Positions 23,887 to 36,600 are shown, counted from the first letter of the stretch. The stretch is 64,000 nt of DNA from Symbiodinium kawagutii (GCA_009767595.1 VSDK01013701.1:320933-384932), one strand, 5' to 3'. Made by a program: numbers and translations. Notes: a model not told the origin generated them from the sequence alone.

Positions 23887-26800
23887 TTAGATAAACTTAG
23901 GAAGCAACTCTTTCACTTCCCTAGGAATTTTGAGGTCCTTTGCCCCAAACAGGTAGCGGCACACGGCAGCCATGTTGGCATCTTCCCATGTGTTTGACCA
24001 ATCTAAGCGCGAAAGGGCTCCAAGCATATCATCATAGTCAATCGGAAGACCGTTGCTACGAGGATACTTTTCACTCACCAGCCGGTCACGAAGAGAAACA
24101 AGTTTCCAAGCGAATCGGATGGGGTAAGTCCTGAGCCCGTGGGAGCAGGAAGTGGGTCTTTATCTATAGACAATCAACCTTTGGCAACCCTTTAGGAACA
24201 AGGTTGGTTACAATAATAAACACCAGGTCAGTTATGGTTTGTTTGACGCACACTGAAAGCAAGATGTTGATTGCAATCGGTTGGAAAGCCATCACACGCA
24301 ACAGTCGGCCAGGCTGCACCAATGAGTTGCTAGAGGTACGGGCCCTCAGAGTTCCCCATAGTTGATGACTCATCACAGGAAAGATTTGTTGGTGGAAGAA
24401 TCCTTGGAATGGCCGACAGGCATTTAGTCATTTCCAAAAACATGTTGAGTTGATTGTTGGGAATAGTCACATATATTTCATCACATTTCATATCCTCATG
24501 TCCCCATTAATTTATAATGCTGCATTAGCATGATTGTTTGAGACCCTTACGAATATCAAGCAGTAAGACGTTTTTGTACCCTGAGCCTCATCTATTCGAC
24601 AGGATTGTTTCGTGGTAAACCATGGCGTTGATAATAATGAGTACTGTGGTGATTGGTGGATCATCCCTGAAATATTAGGACCCAACTGCTATATATGGTC
24701 TTTGGAGCACCTGTGCATCCGAGAGTGTCATTTCACCTATTCACCAGCCACGAAACCTGGCAGCCTGAACACGGATGTGATTTGTCAAAGTAATCGGAAT
24801 GTCCTATTCACTGGGTGTTGCCATCAAAAGATCAATGATTGGTTGACAATCTAATCGAAGTTTATGAGAACCCCTGGGCAAATCCGAGATTCTGTGTAGA
24901 CTTGAGATGCTTGGTTCCATGGAACCTCTTCTTGCCGCTCTTGTCGATGTAGGAGCGACAAGGCTTGGCACCAGCATTGGCCGAAGACTTCCAGCCACAC
25001 AACTTACCGAGGTTCAGCCATTTGATGTGCGGGGAGTTGCTGAACATCACATGTCGCTTCGGGCTCAGAGATCCGTAGTGAAGCATGTACCAGCTAGCTT
25101 CAAAGACCTGCAGTCACATGGCCACAGGTAGCGCATGGTAGCATCATTTACCAGCTGAAGCAAATCCTGACTCAAAATGCGGAGCATCACATTTCATTCT
25201 CTAATAGATGACACATGCGTGTGAGTTGTGACCGCATACGTATGCAACAGATTGCACAAGTGCAGTCATGTGGTTCCCAGTTGCTTCAACCCGTGGGCCA
25301 GCCTTCCCAACGTGTTGCAAGTGCCGGAATCGGCCATACCATCTCAATAGGGATTGAAATGGCTGCTCCAGCAACCACGTCCCGGCACATGCGGTGACGA
25401 GCAGGCAAAGCAAAATGCACCTACCAGGCCAAGTCCAATTCAGCACAGATTGGAAAGCAGGTTTAATGTGGCTTAGCCAATGGCAAAGCGGCTAAGGACA
25501 TCATGCTGATTCATGTTGAATGACTGGTCAATGAACTTCCCCCGCCTCGCCGCCATGCAGTTGGCTTCGGTCACTGACAATTTGCTAAGGTCACCACCTG
25601 GGCAGCAAATCGAGCGCAGGCTGGTGCCCATGTTCACTCTCGTCCATGAGCTGCACTTCAAGCCAAATAGTGCTAGCAAGTTCTCAGAGTCCCCCTTCAA
25701 GATCATGGCAATGCAGAGCCTCATGACAGGAGTCACCGGGAATGTGATGACCACTACTTGAGCTTGAGTTAGCAGTCTTAGGGAAGTCGGGGTCATGCCA
25801 CTCCAAATGATCAATTGCATTTGCAAACTTTTGGAACACTTAGAACGACCAAGCCAAGCACGCCATTCCAGAGGGCTGCAAGATGTCGTAGAAGTTGTTG
25901 CCAGCACCGCCGAAGTAGTCAATGTCCAACCGACCACATGTGTCGCCAGCAGCCTTCATTGCCAGAGTAGCTCGGGCATGACCCGAGAAAAACTCGAGCC
26001 ACTGCACCTCCTGCACAACAGGAAAAGCTCAAAACACAATGGAGAACATGAATGTTGAAGTCAAGCAGGGTTCAAACAAAACGACGTAAGAAACAACATG
26101 TGCTGCGAACCTCGGAGCATCCACCACATGGCAGGAAGCATACAAGCAGCACGGCCAAAATAAAATCCTTAGACAACTCACATCATGTGGACAAGTTCCT
26201 CGCACAACCTTATCCATTGCTAACTTCAGCCAATGTTTTCAAACTTGTAGTTAAAGGCAGAAGGCAAAAGCAGCCGAGTATCTGATGGTGCTTGCAAGCA
26301 CTTCAGCCGACAAATGACAGTGGCTGCCGTCTTCATGGCAGGGCCAAGTCTCTGAACAAGCTAAGGAGGCAGCTGGATACCCAATAGCAAAAGCTGCGCT
26401 CCAAAGAAAACTTAAAAACGAAAGCAAGCATCGATTCATCATCCACACATTGTGCCAACAACTGAAGTTGAAGCAAGGGAGTGAAGGGCATGTCAAAAGA
26501 ACTTGCTATTGAGAATTCACCGTGAAACGTGCCAGGCGTGCGTGCTTCATCCTGAAGCAGCCCACGTTTGGCTGCCCAGCACCTGCCGGTGAGCTTGCCC
26601 ATGTAGGAGATCACACATCCAACCTCAGGCGGTTCAAGGGGATGTCCAACATAGTCCAGTAGTCATTGATGCGGGATTTCTCTACATGCAAGTTTGTTGC
26701 TTCACTGGATGAAAGCCCAAAAATCGATTCAAAGCCATCGCAACTCAATTCACTGGAAGAAAGATTTTTCTCGATCCTTTGATGGCAGATTTGTTGAAGC

Positions 26801-29552
26801 TTCGGCCCATTGGCCAGCTGCTCTGACCATTTTGGCCATGGAACTGTTTGATGTGTCAACCCCACACACCAAATGAAAATGACGCTAGTGGTGCTATCGT
26901 CTTGGCTCCACCAGCCAAACAAATCGCTTTGTGGTTAGCCAATCCCACCACTCTATTTGAACTGGCAGCATTGTTATTGCCAAGTAGAGCGACAAAATGC
27001 CAAGGATTTCGCCCTGGCACCCCAACAGAAGCATCTAACAGACTGTTCCCTGTAATCCAGCAAAGGGATATGAAGGAGTACGAAGCTTTGAGATGATTTA
27101 AACATCATTTTTTCAAAGATTTGATATGCATGCATGTAGTAAGACGTAAAAATTGTTGTCAGCAATGATGTTCGATGAATTGCAACTGTCAAATGGTGGT
27201 GGTATTTCGGAACAGGTGTTAGTAACCTCGTGCCCCATACAGGCTGAAATGCCCCAAAAAGGTGCTCAAGAATTGAGCTCACTCAGTCAAATACCAGTCT
27301 CATTCTTGAAGTCCTGAATCGCATGGTGTGCTGTAGCCTTGATGTTTTCAACATGCTGCTGCACGGTGTCGGACCACGGGTCATTCTCTTCGGCCAGCGC
27401 ATCATACCAGGTAGCCTCAGATATCAAGCAGCTGGTAGGAAGAGGCCACAAGGATAGTATGATATGATCATATGATATGATAGTATGATATGATCATATG
27501 ATGTGGTTTTAAGAAAAATGAGATGATTTTGTGAAATGATATTGTGATATGATATGATTCATATGATACTGTAATGGTATGGTATGATTTGAAATGATAT
27601 GATATGGTAGGATATGATATGGTATGATATTGTGTGATATGATGTTGTGTGATATGATATGATATTTTTGAAATTAAATGATATGATATGAAATAATAGT
27701 AAATGATTTGATATGATTTGATATGATATGATGATATTACATGAAATGATCTGATATTTCATGATTTGATTTGATATGAGATGATTTGATATGATATGAT
27801 GGTATGATATGATATGGTTTGATATGATATTCCAGGTCAGCCCAAACATGTTGTAAATTGTAAGCAAAGCTTGAAGGGATACTATGATCAATTGCAATGC
27901 TCGGATCCCTGGAAATCATCCCCCACCAAGAAAAAGATCATGTCATTGCATATAGGGCAAAGTGACCATCATGACAGCGCACTTCATAGCCAAACCAGCA
28001 TTGCAAACATCTTTGATATTGAACGAGAAGTAGGCAAACTCCTTGTTCTTTCGGTCTGTCGGCCTTGATGTTTTAAGTGCGATCGCCGGTCTAGCCCTCT
28101 TGAAGTAGGAAGACAACCAACTCTTGTTGAAAGATCGGTGCTCGAAGTCTGAACTATCCAATGGATGCTTGCCCTTTTTCCATTGGGACATCAGCTCAGT
28201 CTTCAAACCTTCCACCTCATCTTCCAAGATGCGCCCCTCCACCGAGGATCGATTGGTGCCTCGATCCACCTCAGGAGCCGCTGGGCCATCCGTGGCGGCG
28301 GGGGCTTGGTTGGTGGCTCTTCCTCTCCTTTTAGGGGCTGGCTTTGGCTGCGGATCCACCGTGGTGGGAGGATCGCTAGGGGTGGCTTTAGCTTTAGCCT
28401 TTGCTTTGCCACTTGCTTTGGCCCTAGCTTTCGCCTTGGGTGCTGGCTTGTGATCATGATCACCAGGGGCTTCTGTGGCATCCTCAGCACCTGCATTTGA
28501 AGACTCCTTTCGCCTGGATCTTTTTTTGGGGGCTGCATGCTCCTCGTCCGTTGCCTTCTCTGCCTGCCTCTTACCTCGCCCCAAACCTTTGCCACCTCTT
28601 CCCTTTCCCTTCCCCTTGCCTTTCTTTGACTTCACCTTCCCCCCATCACCTTCCTCATCCTCTTCCCCACCGTTCTCATCAACATCTTTGCCTTTCTTCG
28701 CAGCTCTGACGCAAAGCTGGTCACGGCGAGTGACTACCTTGGGCTCAGATCAGCAGTCGCCAAGAGGAATCACATCTTACAAGAAAAGTCCCACAACAAG
28801 GATTGATGTGAGGCTATCAGATTTCATATTGAGTCGGGGAAGAAACATAAACCAAAAAAAACTATTGAAAATCTGGGTTACCACTGGGCGGTCATCAAGA
28901 TGAGTGCCAACGGGGTCAGGCTCAAAGTCAGGCTTTGGTACGGAAGTTTCTGGTGTCAGAGGTTCAGCTTGTGAATCGGTGTGTTCAGTCTCATCGGTGT
29001 GTTCAGTCTCATTGTCAAGACTGGGCTCTTGATCATTGAGGACTGGGGTCGGGGTCTCAAACACTGGGACAGGCGGAAGGCTTCGACATGCTGGCTCACC
29101 AAACTGAAGAGCCTGAGTCTCCGCAGTGTCGATGTTGTAGCCATCGCAGGCGCCATCGCGGGCAAGCAGCGGCAAGGAATCGTCCACCACCATAACACCT
29201 GACAGCAGGAAAAACGTCCAACCACCAGCATTGAACTGGGCAGCAAATGAAGCACAAGACTACCAAAAATGGAATTGGGCAGACACAGTCAAGAAACTAA
29301 CTAATGTACCTTTTGCAAAATGACAGGAAATGAAAATTTGGAAAGGTTGGATTGGAGATAAAATGCATGTGTTCATGTCCGGCCTTCAGTTTCAGCAGCT
29401 TGGATCGAAGCGCGGCTCCGGGCACGCCTGCAAGAAAGCGAGGGGGATAACAAAGTTGATCTCAAGTAGGGGCAGAGATAGCAGCAGCAATACCAACAGT
29501 ACTTTGACATCAACAACAACAACAACAGCAACAACAATACATCACCAACATC

Positions 29553-29596
<44 letters not shown>

Positions 29597-31968
29597 GGAG
29601 GAGGAGGGGTTCCAGGCCTGAAGAGTTCTGCCTCAAGCCTGGCAATGCTGGCAGCAAGCTCTTGCCCTTCCAGATCATCCTCACCTCCAGCATTTGATTG
29701 AAGCGGGGGAGAGATTTCGTAACCAAATGATGAAGATAAACCAGTGCCAACAATGGAACCCATGGAACCCAGTTTGAATTCAAACATGAACAAACAAATG
29801 GAAACTTATGGAACACTCGCAAATGGATGACCAGTCACCTCCAAACACATCATCATCGGAATCAATGACGATGTCGTCAATGTGTTGTTCAGCTCGACGC
29901 AGTGGGCGGGCAACATCAAGGTTGGGAAGCTCCGGTAAAGTTGTTTTGGGGTCCACATCATCGGTGCCAAAGAATTGATAGGGATCATCATCCACCAGGT
30001 TTTGGGAGGTATCAGCTTCAGTAGCGTGAGGGCCAACATCCATCGGCACTGACATGGGAACAGCTTCACCACCACCCGGTTCCTCCATTGGAACCACCTG
30101 GTCCTTGTTCTCCCCATCACCCTCCACATCATGGGCTCCCGCAGAAGCACTTGCTTCCATGTGATCACATTCCGCATCTACCTCCTCATCATCCTCACAT
30201 TCTTCCTCTTCACTCTCTTCATCACACTGGTCAGATTCCTCCTAAGTGAAGGGAAACCATTAGTGAAATTTCAAAACCGTGATGTCCTTGACGTTAACGA
30301 TGCATTATCATATTGCTTCGTAATATCAACTTAAGAGTTGATGGGTTTGATGGAATGATAATTTGGGAATATGGAAATCCGTTCAATCAAAAACGTTCAC
30401 AATTATCATATCATCATTGTGGGTGTCTTCATCTTATAGTGACAGACCGATGGCGAAACAGCTCATAGCTAGTGACTAGCATTCAACATCAAGAGTTGCA
30501 ATTGGCAAGCAGGGTTTCCTCAAGTGTCGGCGTCCTCGGCAGGACCATCATCCTCTGCATCGGATGCTACCACCGCATTCGACTGGATCTGAAGGATTCG
30601 CTCCTGCATGGCCAACGAAGAGTGGGGAAGGGATGTTGGTCCATTGATAGGCTTCGCTAGCATTCAACAGCTTCATTCATATTGCGGACTGGTGTGCATT
30701 CATTCATGCTGAACATTATGTAAGTTGTTTATCTCTTTGATCGATCATTGCTAAATGTCCATTGGAGCTGAAACATGTTTTCTCAATCATTGATCAATTC
30801 TTTCCTGCTGGACCGGCTCATGAAAATGATCTATGCAATCACAGCCCACCAAGCCTCCAAGTTGGGAAAGTAGACCAAGAGCAGTCTGTGGAAACGCTTA
30901 TCCTCAGCTTGGGGCTGCAAACTATGCAGCTCTTGTTTTGATCAAATCCAATCGTTCATGATAGGCGCAGCATCGGATGACAACATTTTTTCAAGTATGA
31001 TGATGGCAACAATTTGATCTCTACCTGAAGCTGAGTGTCGGTGGTCAGCTCTCCACGGCTGCCCTTTCTCTTCACGAAGGTGCAAGCAGATTTGAAGCCC
31101 CATGCATCCCGATAGAGATGCTGCTCAGTAGCACACATCCCATGATAGGAATAGAAGCTCTTCAGCTCCACCATAAGAGGCTTGATCGGAGGCGGTTTCA
31201 CTGTCCTTGGGAATGCTCAAGGCTGGGTGGCATTCCAACCAAGGCAAGTTACAGGAAACAAAGTGAATGATGTTGAGATCTATGGGGCATTTTCCCCAAA
31301 AAGTTAAGCTGATTGAAACCAAATTGTCAACCATCACGAACAAGTGTCGATTTAGTGACCTCAAGTACTGGCAAAATGGCTTCCATGTAGTGGGAACATG
31401 ATTTCACCGTAGCTTTAAAGTTGTCACCTCCTGGACCAAGAAGATTCCATTCTGACCTCAAAGTTCGTCGGACCACTGGATCCGAATCCCACTTGGTCGG
31501 CAAGTCATTCAAGGGAGAGCGGAAACGATCAATCCGTTTGGGCGGCATGGTAGCTACACCCAGAGATGCGTTTCACAGGGTTTTAGCGCTCTAAGGTAGA
31601 AATGCAACATTTAACGTAGATATGGGCCTATCGTCCTTAAAACCCCGGGTTTTGGTAGGAAATCTTGCACGAAAATGTTGCTTGTTTTAGAGCTGATATG
31701 GCCAAATCACGGGGTTTTAGTGATGAAATGCATCTCTGGGCACCACTCACCTTGAAACTGAGCCCAAATCCTACATGGCATCCGGGCATGGTTTGATGCT
31801 TGCAGGAGATGCTGGTGCCGGACTCTGATGGCAGCTAGCTGGTTGACATCCACCGTTGCATCTTCGAGACTAGGGCCCGAGCAGCAAAGGTGGCAGCAGT
31901 TGTGCCAGGATTCCATCAGCGGTGCCATCACCGCCGCAATCAGGGAGCAATGTCCCAGGAGAACATAG
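23887..31968 (-). CDS. locus B: large multi-exon gene of a Symbiodinium-expanded family
   Basis: Exons on the minus strand, 5' to 3': 31751-31968, 31360-31553, 31025-about 31210, about 30525-30651, 29839-30241, 29632-29684, 29384-29427, 28882-29198, 27967-28737, 27295-27415, about 26930-27049, about 26640-26900, 25862-26010, 25546-25719, 25303-25420, 24893-25107, 23887-24130 (stop TAA). Joins in frame were checked for 31751/31360, 29839/29632, 28882/27967, 27967/27295 and all five last exons; some middle joins are unresolved. N-terminal half: helical region ('EQHLYRDAWGFKSACTFV'), acidic low-complexity exon, and a Lys/Gly/Ala-rich basic exon (27967-28737). C-terminal half: 'WLEFFSGHARATLAM' then 'GRLDIDYFGG', 'LLALFGLKCSSWTRVNMG', 'WLLEQPFQSLLRW', 'WYMLHYGSLSPKRHVMF' and a 'TYPIRFAWKL' end. 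The FSG-x-AR motif followed by an acidic strand end resembles a SAM-binding methyltransferase entry motif, and 'CSSW' sits where a catalytic loop would be; this is inference. I recognise the C-terminal order from memory as a very abundant Symbiodinium family. The ATG at 31548 is a possible start, but the upstream exon joins in frame, so the true start may lie further 5'. Confidence 0.7.
27440..27835 (+). repeat. GATAT-type pentanucleotide satellite
   Basis: About 400 bases of 'gatatgatatgatatg' with point changes, on the intron side between two locus-B exons. Smaller patches of the same repeat occur at about 12,040-12,135, 13,555-13,590 and 16,140-16,170. Confidence 0.85.
29518..29596 (+). 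repeat. CAA trinucleotide microsatellite
   Basis: About 25 CAA/ACA units in a locus-B intron (TTG on the coding strand). It creates a false poly-Gln frame on the plus strand and poly-Cys or poly-Val frames on the minus strand. Confidence 0.9.
31554..31750 (-). mobile_element. introner-like intron with terminal inverted repeats
   Basis: On the minus strand the intron starts GTGAGT and ends GTGTAG. Just inside these sites are inverted repeats: 'CCCAGAGATGCATTTCA' near the 5' end and its complement, with one change, at the 3' end ('GAAACGCATCTCTGGG'). Internal segments (AACATTT / AAATGTT) are also complementary. Removing the intron joins the flanking exons in frame. An intron whose ends coincide with the inverted repeats of a short element is what transposon-derived introners look like. 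Confidence 0.75.
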
Positions 31969-31999
31969 CTGGGTGATGATAGGAAATGTTGTTTTATCA

Positions 32000-32560
32000 A
32001 TCTGTTGTTATCCGCGTTGTTGCTGAAATGTCACGGTGGTTGATCTAGCCAGTGATCCAGTTAGTGGTCGCGTCGGCAGAAACCGCAGAAAGCCCCTATT
32101 GTATCTTAAAAAAGATCATAGAAACTCAGTCTCACCATCGTATGCCAGATGCCAAGCTCAAAAAAACGTTTCTCATGTTTCTCTCTCGAGGCGAGCGACT
32201 TGGAAGTGTGAGTTCTGGCAGCACCCAGGTTGATTCAAGCGAATGGTCTCCCTTGGTTGCTTCGGATGATAGATAAATAATGATCAGTGTCATACAATCC
32301 ACTTTGGTGCTTCCACACGGTATGATATCTTGATATATGGCACATGTTGCCCAATCAGAATCGTGTAAATTTCGAGATGCCTGGAGTGAGGGGTATATAT
32401 ATATATATATATATATTTAAATAAATATATATATATATATATGTAGTTATTCGTAGACAGATATAAACAAACAATAGATATACAGTTTGTAAATATGTAC
32501 ACATATGTTCATGTATGAATAGGTAGAAACCTGCCTTCCCATGTATGTAGACCTCACAGT
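32000..32560. other. intron-like DNA with TA microsatellites
   Basis: Contains a TA run (about 32,394-32,442). A weak minus-strand frame (32,060-32,100) is not supported enough to call. Confidence 0.35.
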
Positions 32561-32566
32561 GACGCA

Positions 32567-32640
32567 TACGGACCGACACTTGGCTAGCATGAGAATCACT
32601 TCCTTCACAGCTGCAGCACCTGACTCCGACGCCACCGTCC
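32567..32640 (-). CDS. candidate exon, unrecognised
   Basis: Minus-strand frame ending at a GTGAGG donor near 32,567, reading 'AAVKEVILMLAKCRSVCV' after a 'gctgcag' acceptor. Short, with helical character. Parent gene unknown; it may be a 5' exon of locus B or belong to the upstream gene. Confidence 0.35.
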
Positions 32641-32699
32641 GAGTTGATAGGCCATGGCTCAAACATACATCGCTCGAGTGAAAGCCATGGGGGGAGAGC

Positions 32700-34010
32700 C
32701 CCAACCATCGAAGTTTCCATGAGACTTAGTCGGTTAAGCAGGACCTAAGCAGCCCGACGAATTGGACTGGGAACCATGAAACAATAACACCGAAATCAAT
32801 ATCTAAGTTCCAAACATTTACAATTGCAAGCAGCAGTTGGCAATCAAGTAATAGCACGTGCAATTGTGTAAATCATTGGCTTGACACATCGGTGTAAATA
32901 GTCCCCAACAACAAACCATTGCAGTACGGCAGTTTTATCCATTGGATGTGCAATCAAGGAAGAATAAGCGGTGGAGCTAGTATGCCTACACAAATGTATA
33001 AATAGAATATGCATATATAAATATGCATATACTATTGTATACTCATGTAAATGTGACTCGTTGGTATAATCCTGATTCGCTACGATCATTGGCTGCACCG
33101 TGCAAATGTTCTAAGCTTGAAGGCAAGCCTAGCGATTCGCAGGTCATAATCAAGGTCAGAACATCCAAACCCCCAACTGAGAGTTCAAGTGGATCTAAGA
33201 ACGAAATGGATATTTCACTTATGCTTGAAATGAAAGGAATTGATTATGTCAAATTATCACTTCAGTTGGATGGTTAACATAAACGGCTGCCTTTTGATTG
33301 CTGATCAATCGTCGTTTACTAGCACCTTCTAAACGTCACAAATAATTAAGAAACAATGACCGTGGTTAGCAACAATTAACTAGTAGTAGTTGTTTGATAA
33401 ACCGTCGCAATTAAGCATCAATAATCATGAACCGTTTTCAGCCACCATTCACCAACCCGAAAGGGCAACTAGCTTGCGAACCAATATGCTGACGGTTCAA
33501 AATCACAATGTATTAACCATCATGAAATATCACGGAAAATGATATTGATACAATTTATGAACATTTATGAACCATGGTTTGCTCTTGATTATCTAATCTG
33601 TAAACATATTTGCTTATCATAGATCATTCACCCGCAATAATTTCTCAACTCCGCTCTCTTCTAGCAATAGCCTATAATATAAGGGGCATTAACAATGCTT
33701 GTTTACCAACCAGAGCCACCACCCATCATTGTGATCCAGGAAACATTGCCAACCATTGAAATTGGCTTCCCTTTTGCAAAGTCGTGATCCCCACTTATGA
33801 TTGCGAACATAACAGCTGGTCAAATCCCAGGGTAGTGGTATAATCGATATAACAAAATATAGTTGTAAAATCTCCAGCAACCCATCTAAGTTGGTTGAAG
33901 GTTGTAAGTCAGTACAAGCCATCCCCCAAAAAATAGAGAGCCAACCAACCGTCCCATTGGAAAAACATGTAAGAAACATGTTTTAAACAACTACTACGTA
34001 ACAAAATCTA
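32700..34010. other. AT-rich intron-like DNA
   Basis: No exon I can support. Low-complexity TGGTTGA/AACCATC-rich sequence characteristic of the following 28 kb. Confidence 0.4.
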
Positions 34011-34129
34011 CCTGTGGGTCAAAACCCCGTACCCCTGGTTCCCCATCATTAACTGGCTTGTTTTCCCTATGAACTTGTTGGTGGAAATTCCCCATGAACG
34101 CTGGTTGGTTAACTGCTTGACCCATAGCC
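34011..34129 (+). mobile_element. R1 element (TIR 'GGCTATGGGTCAA')
   Basis: Starts 'ctgtgggtcaaaaccccg' and ends 'ttgacccatagcc'; the ends are inverted repeats. Shares the body 'tacccctggttccccatc' with copies at 47374, 49228 and 53247. It lies about 25 nt beyond the donor of the exon at 34153-34244. Confidence 0.7.
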
Positions 34130-34152
34130 ATCTACCTTTTGGGTAGCATCAC

Positions 34153-34244
34153 CATGTTGCATTGACGGCCATGGCTCGCCGCTGACCCAGCACCCTGGCG
34201 GCGATGGCGTGCTTTTCTCTCCGCCAGATGCGACGTGGGGGCTC
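34153..34244 (-). CDS. exon of unrecognised gene
   Basis: Acceptor 'cttctcag' at 34,245 and GTGATG donor at 34,152. Reads 'PPRRIWREKHAIAARVLGQR', basic and helical. It sits between an R3 element (upstream) and an R1 element (downstream), both in introns. Confidence 0.55.
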
Positions 34245-34291
34245 CTGAGAAGGCATCAAACACCCCAGAAATCGAAAGGACTAATGAAGCC

Positions 34292-34405
34292 TGGTGGGTC
34301 TTTCTCAAGCCATAGGGGTACCCCCAGTTATCATTCAGTTTATTGATCATTTATAGTCAGGAATAAACCAGCCATTTTTGGAGTTCCCTGTTTTGAGAAG
34401 CCACC
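34292..34405 (+). mobile_element. R3 element (TIR 'GGTTTCTCAAAATAGGGG')
   Basis: Begins 'ggtgggtctttctcaagcc' followed by 'ataggggtacccc' and ends 'ccctgttttgagaagccacc', the imperfect reverse complement of the start. Same family as 46574, 54546, 60557, 61225 and 61396. Confidence 0.65.
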
Positions 34406-36120
34406 GGGTGAACAATAGTCCAAGTTCGTCATAAGGAGATAGCCTTGGGAAACCATTGCGGAGTGGTTGATCAGCCCTGAATGATGCCAGTATGGCTGAA
34501 CCAAGTCACTGGTTGATGGGATGCAAAAAAGCCCTGCAAGAGTACTATCAATTCTGGGGGGCCTCCTGCGGTTTTGTGCAAGAAGCGAACTTCAGAGAAT
34601 GGGCATGGCGCATGATCAAAATATTGGAAGTTGTTTGGAGGAACTGTGTATCATCGCGACCTTAATGATTATGTTGGGCTATTGATCATCAATATGTCTT
34701 CGAAATGAAACAAGCGGGAGAAAGCCCTTACCATTGACCACTGCTAGGCCTTTGTTCTGTATACATGTCAATCCGCTCCTCAGGGTTATTCAGTCTTGAT
34801 TCTCATAGTTCCATACATGGAGTATCACTGCCTTGAATCATCAATCACATACACATTCATATATGATGGTTTCTCAAAGTTGAGAAGCCCGAAATGGATG
34901 GTGTATCAGTAGAAATCATCAACAAATAAAGTGGATGATAAGTGGGAGGTCCCTTTTAACTTCAGAAACAACCATATAATTAGTTGGTATATCCCCTGTT
35001 GATTTTGAGCCCCTATTACACCGCGCGGTACCTAAACACACCAATGAACAAAAATAATCCCCAAACCATTACTAACCATAGGTGGGTTCAGAGAAAACTT
35101 TTGGCATTATTTCCAACACAATGGGTTCATAGAAAACTAACCATTGCTAATTTTCGGTTCATATAATTTCCGACACAATGCCACCAAAAAAATCACCGGA
35201 CGCCTCGTAGCGGTTGCGCAGTTCCATCTGAAGGATCTGCCTGCGACCTTCAGTGACGGGCCTCGGAAGCGAGGTTGACCCAGTGGCCCCAGGGCACTCC
35301 CCAGTTGTACAAGGGACCGGACCCCTGGCAGTTATAAGTTGGGGTAGTTCACCACTTTAAGTTGGGTTATAACCTCTATACCTGGTAGTTGACCCAAGTG
35401 AAACCAGTTCTAAACCAAGCCAGTTCTTAACCCAAGTGAAACCAATTCTAAGCCAGTTGGGGTAGATAACTGGTAGTAACCCTATAACTGGTAGTTATAA
35501 CCTAGTTCGGTGTAACCCTATAGGCTTACTACCAGTTATTCATAGGCTACTACCAGTTGGACGGACCTCTGGCAGTTATAACTGGTAGTTAACCCTAGTG
35601 AAGTCAGTTATAAACCAACTTAGTTCAGTGGTTGGGGGCCCCCCTTGTAGGTCGATGACTTGAAGGAACCCATCATGTATAACCCATGAATGGCATAGGT
35701 TAGGTCGATGACTTTTAGATGCTATGATGTGTAACGGATCTCTGCGGGTCGAGATGGGTTGATCATGGTTGATCTTGGGCTAAAACTTGAACTTTGATTG
35801 GATGTATGAAATATAGTCGACCCATCTACTCCCATCCCCCCCAAAAAAAACAGAAAAGGTCATAATACAGGCCCCATTTTCCCACGTTTGTAGAAATACA
35901 GTGTTTTCATACTTAAGGGTTTTTCTTCACTTGAATTGTTGGATTTCCTTCTTGGCTGTTTGATCTTGATTTTGTTTCATCTGGAAATTTCTTTATTAAA
36001 GATCAACAAGCTTCAATCATGAATTTAAACTGCCAACATATCAAGTTTTCAAAATTTTAAATTCCTCGTAATTATTGAATGTCCATTTCCAAAAGCAGAT
36101 TTGAATTGCCAATTCAATTG
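34406..36120. other. intron-like DNA with degenerate R2 pieces
   Basis: From about 35,280 to 35,660 the sequence is built from R2-related palindromic pieces ('ccagttataactggtag'), including an end copy at 35563-35652 that terminates 'ggggccccccttgtag'. No exon seen. Confidence 0.5.
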
Positions 36121-36246
36121 TTGACCTCAAGGAGAAGGGTCTCCGGTCATCCCTCCCCGGGGGGGGGGGGGAGCAAAAAAAAAAAATTAACGATGAAGGG
36201 TTCAAGTAATGAATAATAAGAACTTCCTCTGAGGGGGGGGGGCCCG

Positions 36247-36281
<35 letters not shown>

Positions 36282-36600
36282 TTTTTTTTTTTTTTTTTTT
36301 TTTTTCCCCCCCCCCCCGGGGGGAGGANNNNNNNNNNNNNNNNNNNNNNNNNNNNNNNNNNNNNNNNNNNNNNNNNNNNNNNNNNNNNGAGAAGGGGGTC
36401 CCGGCCCCCCCCCCCGGGGGGGGGGGGGGAGCAAAAAAAACAAAAAGTTTTTTTTGTTTTACGTTTTTTTTTTTTTTTTTCGGCCCCCCCCCCTCAGAAG
36501 AGGTTTCAAGTAATGAATAATAAGAACTTCCTCTGAGGGGGAGGGATGACCGGAGACCCTTCTCCCAGAGGTTGTCCCGCTGCTTCCCCACGGAAAGAAA
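36121..36600. other. low-confidence assembly: homopolymers and 61-N gap
   Basis: Long G, A, T and C runs surround N at 36328-36388. 'aagtaatgaataataagaac' is present twice in direct orientation (36203 and 36508), and a 'gagaagggtctccggtcatc' segment recurs inverted. The pattern looks like a gap-filling or consensus artefact rather than real sequence, so frames here should be ignored. Confidence 0.8.

Noticed and set aside
28124-28903. Plus-strand frames opposite the basic exon of locus B
   Set aside because: Antisense shadows of a GC-rich Lys/Ala/Gly exon; Leu/Phe-rich output without a domain.
29330-29701. Plus-strand poly-Gln protein
   Set aside because: It is antisense to locus-B exons and produced by the CAA microsatellite in an intron.
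36147-36591. Frames across the 61-N gap
   Set aside because: Homopolymer artefact region.
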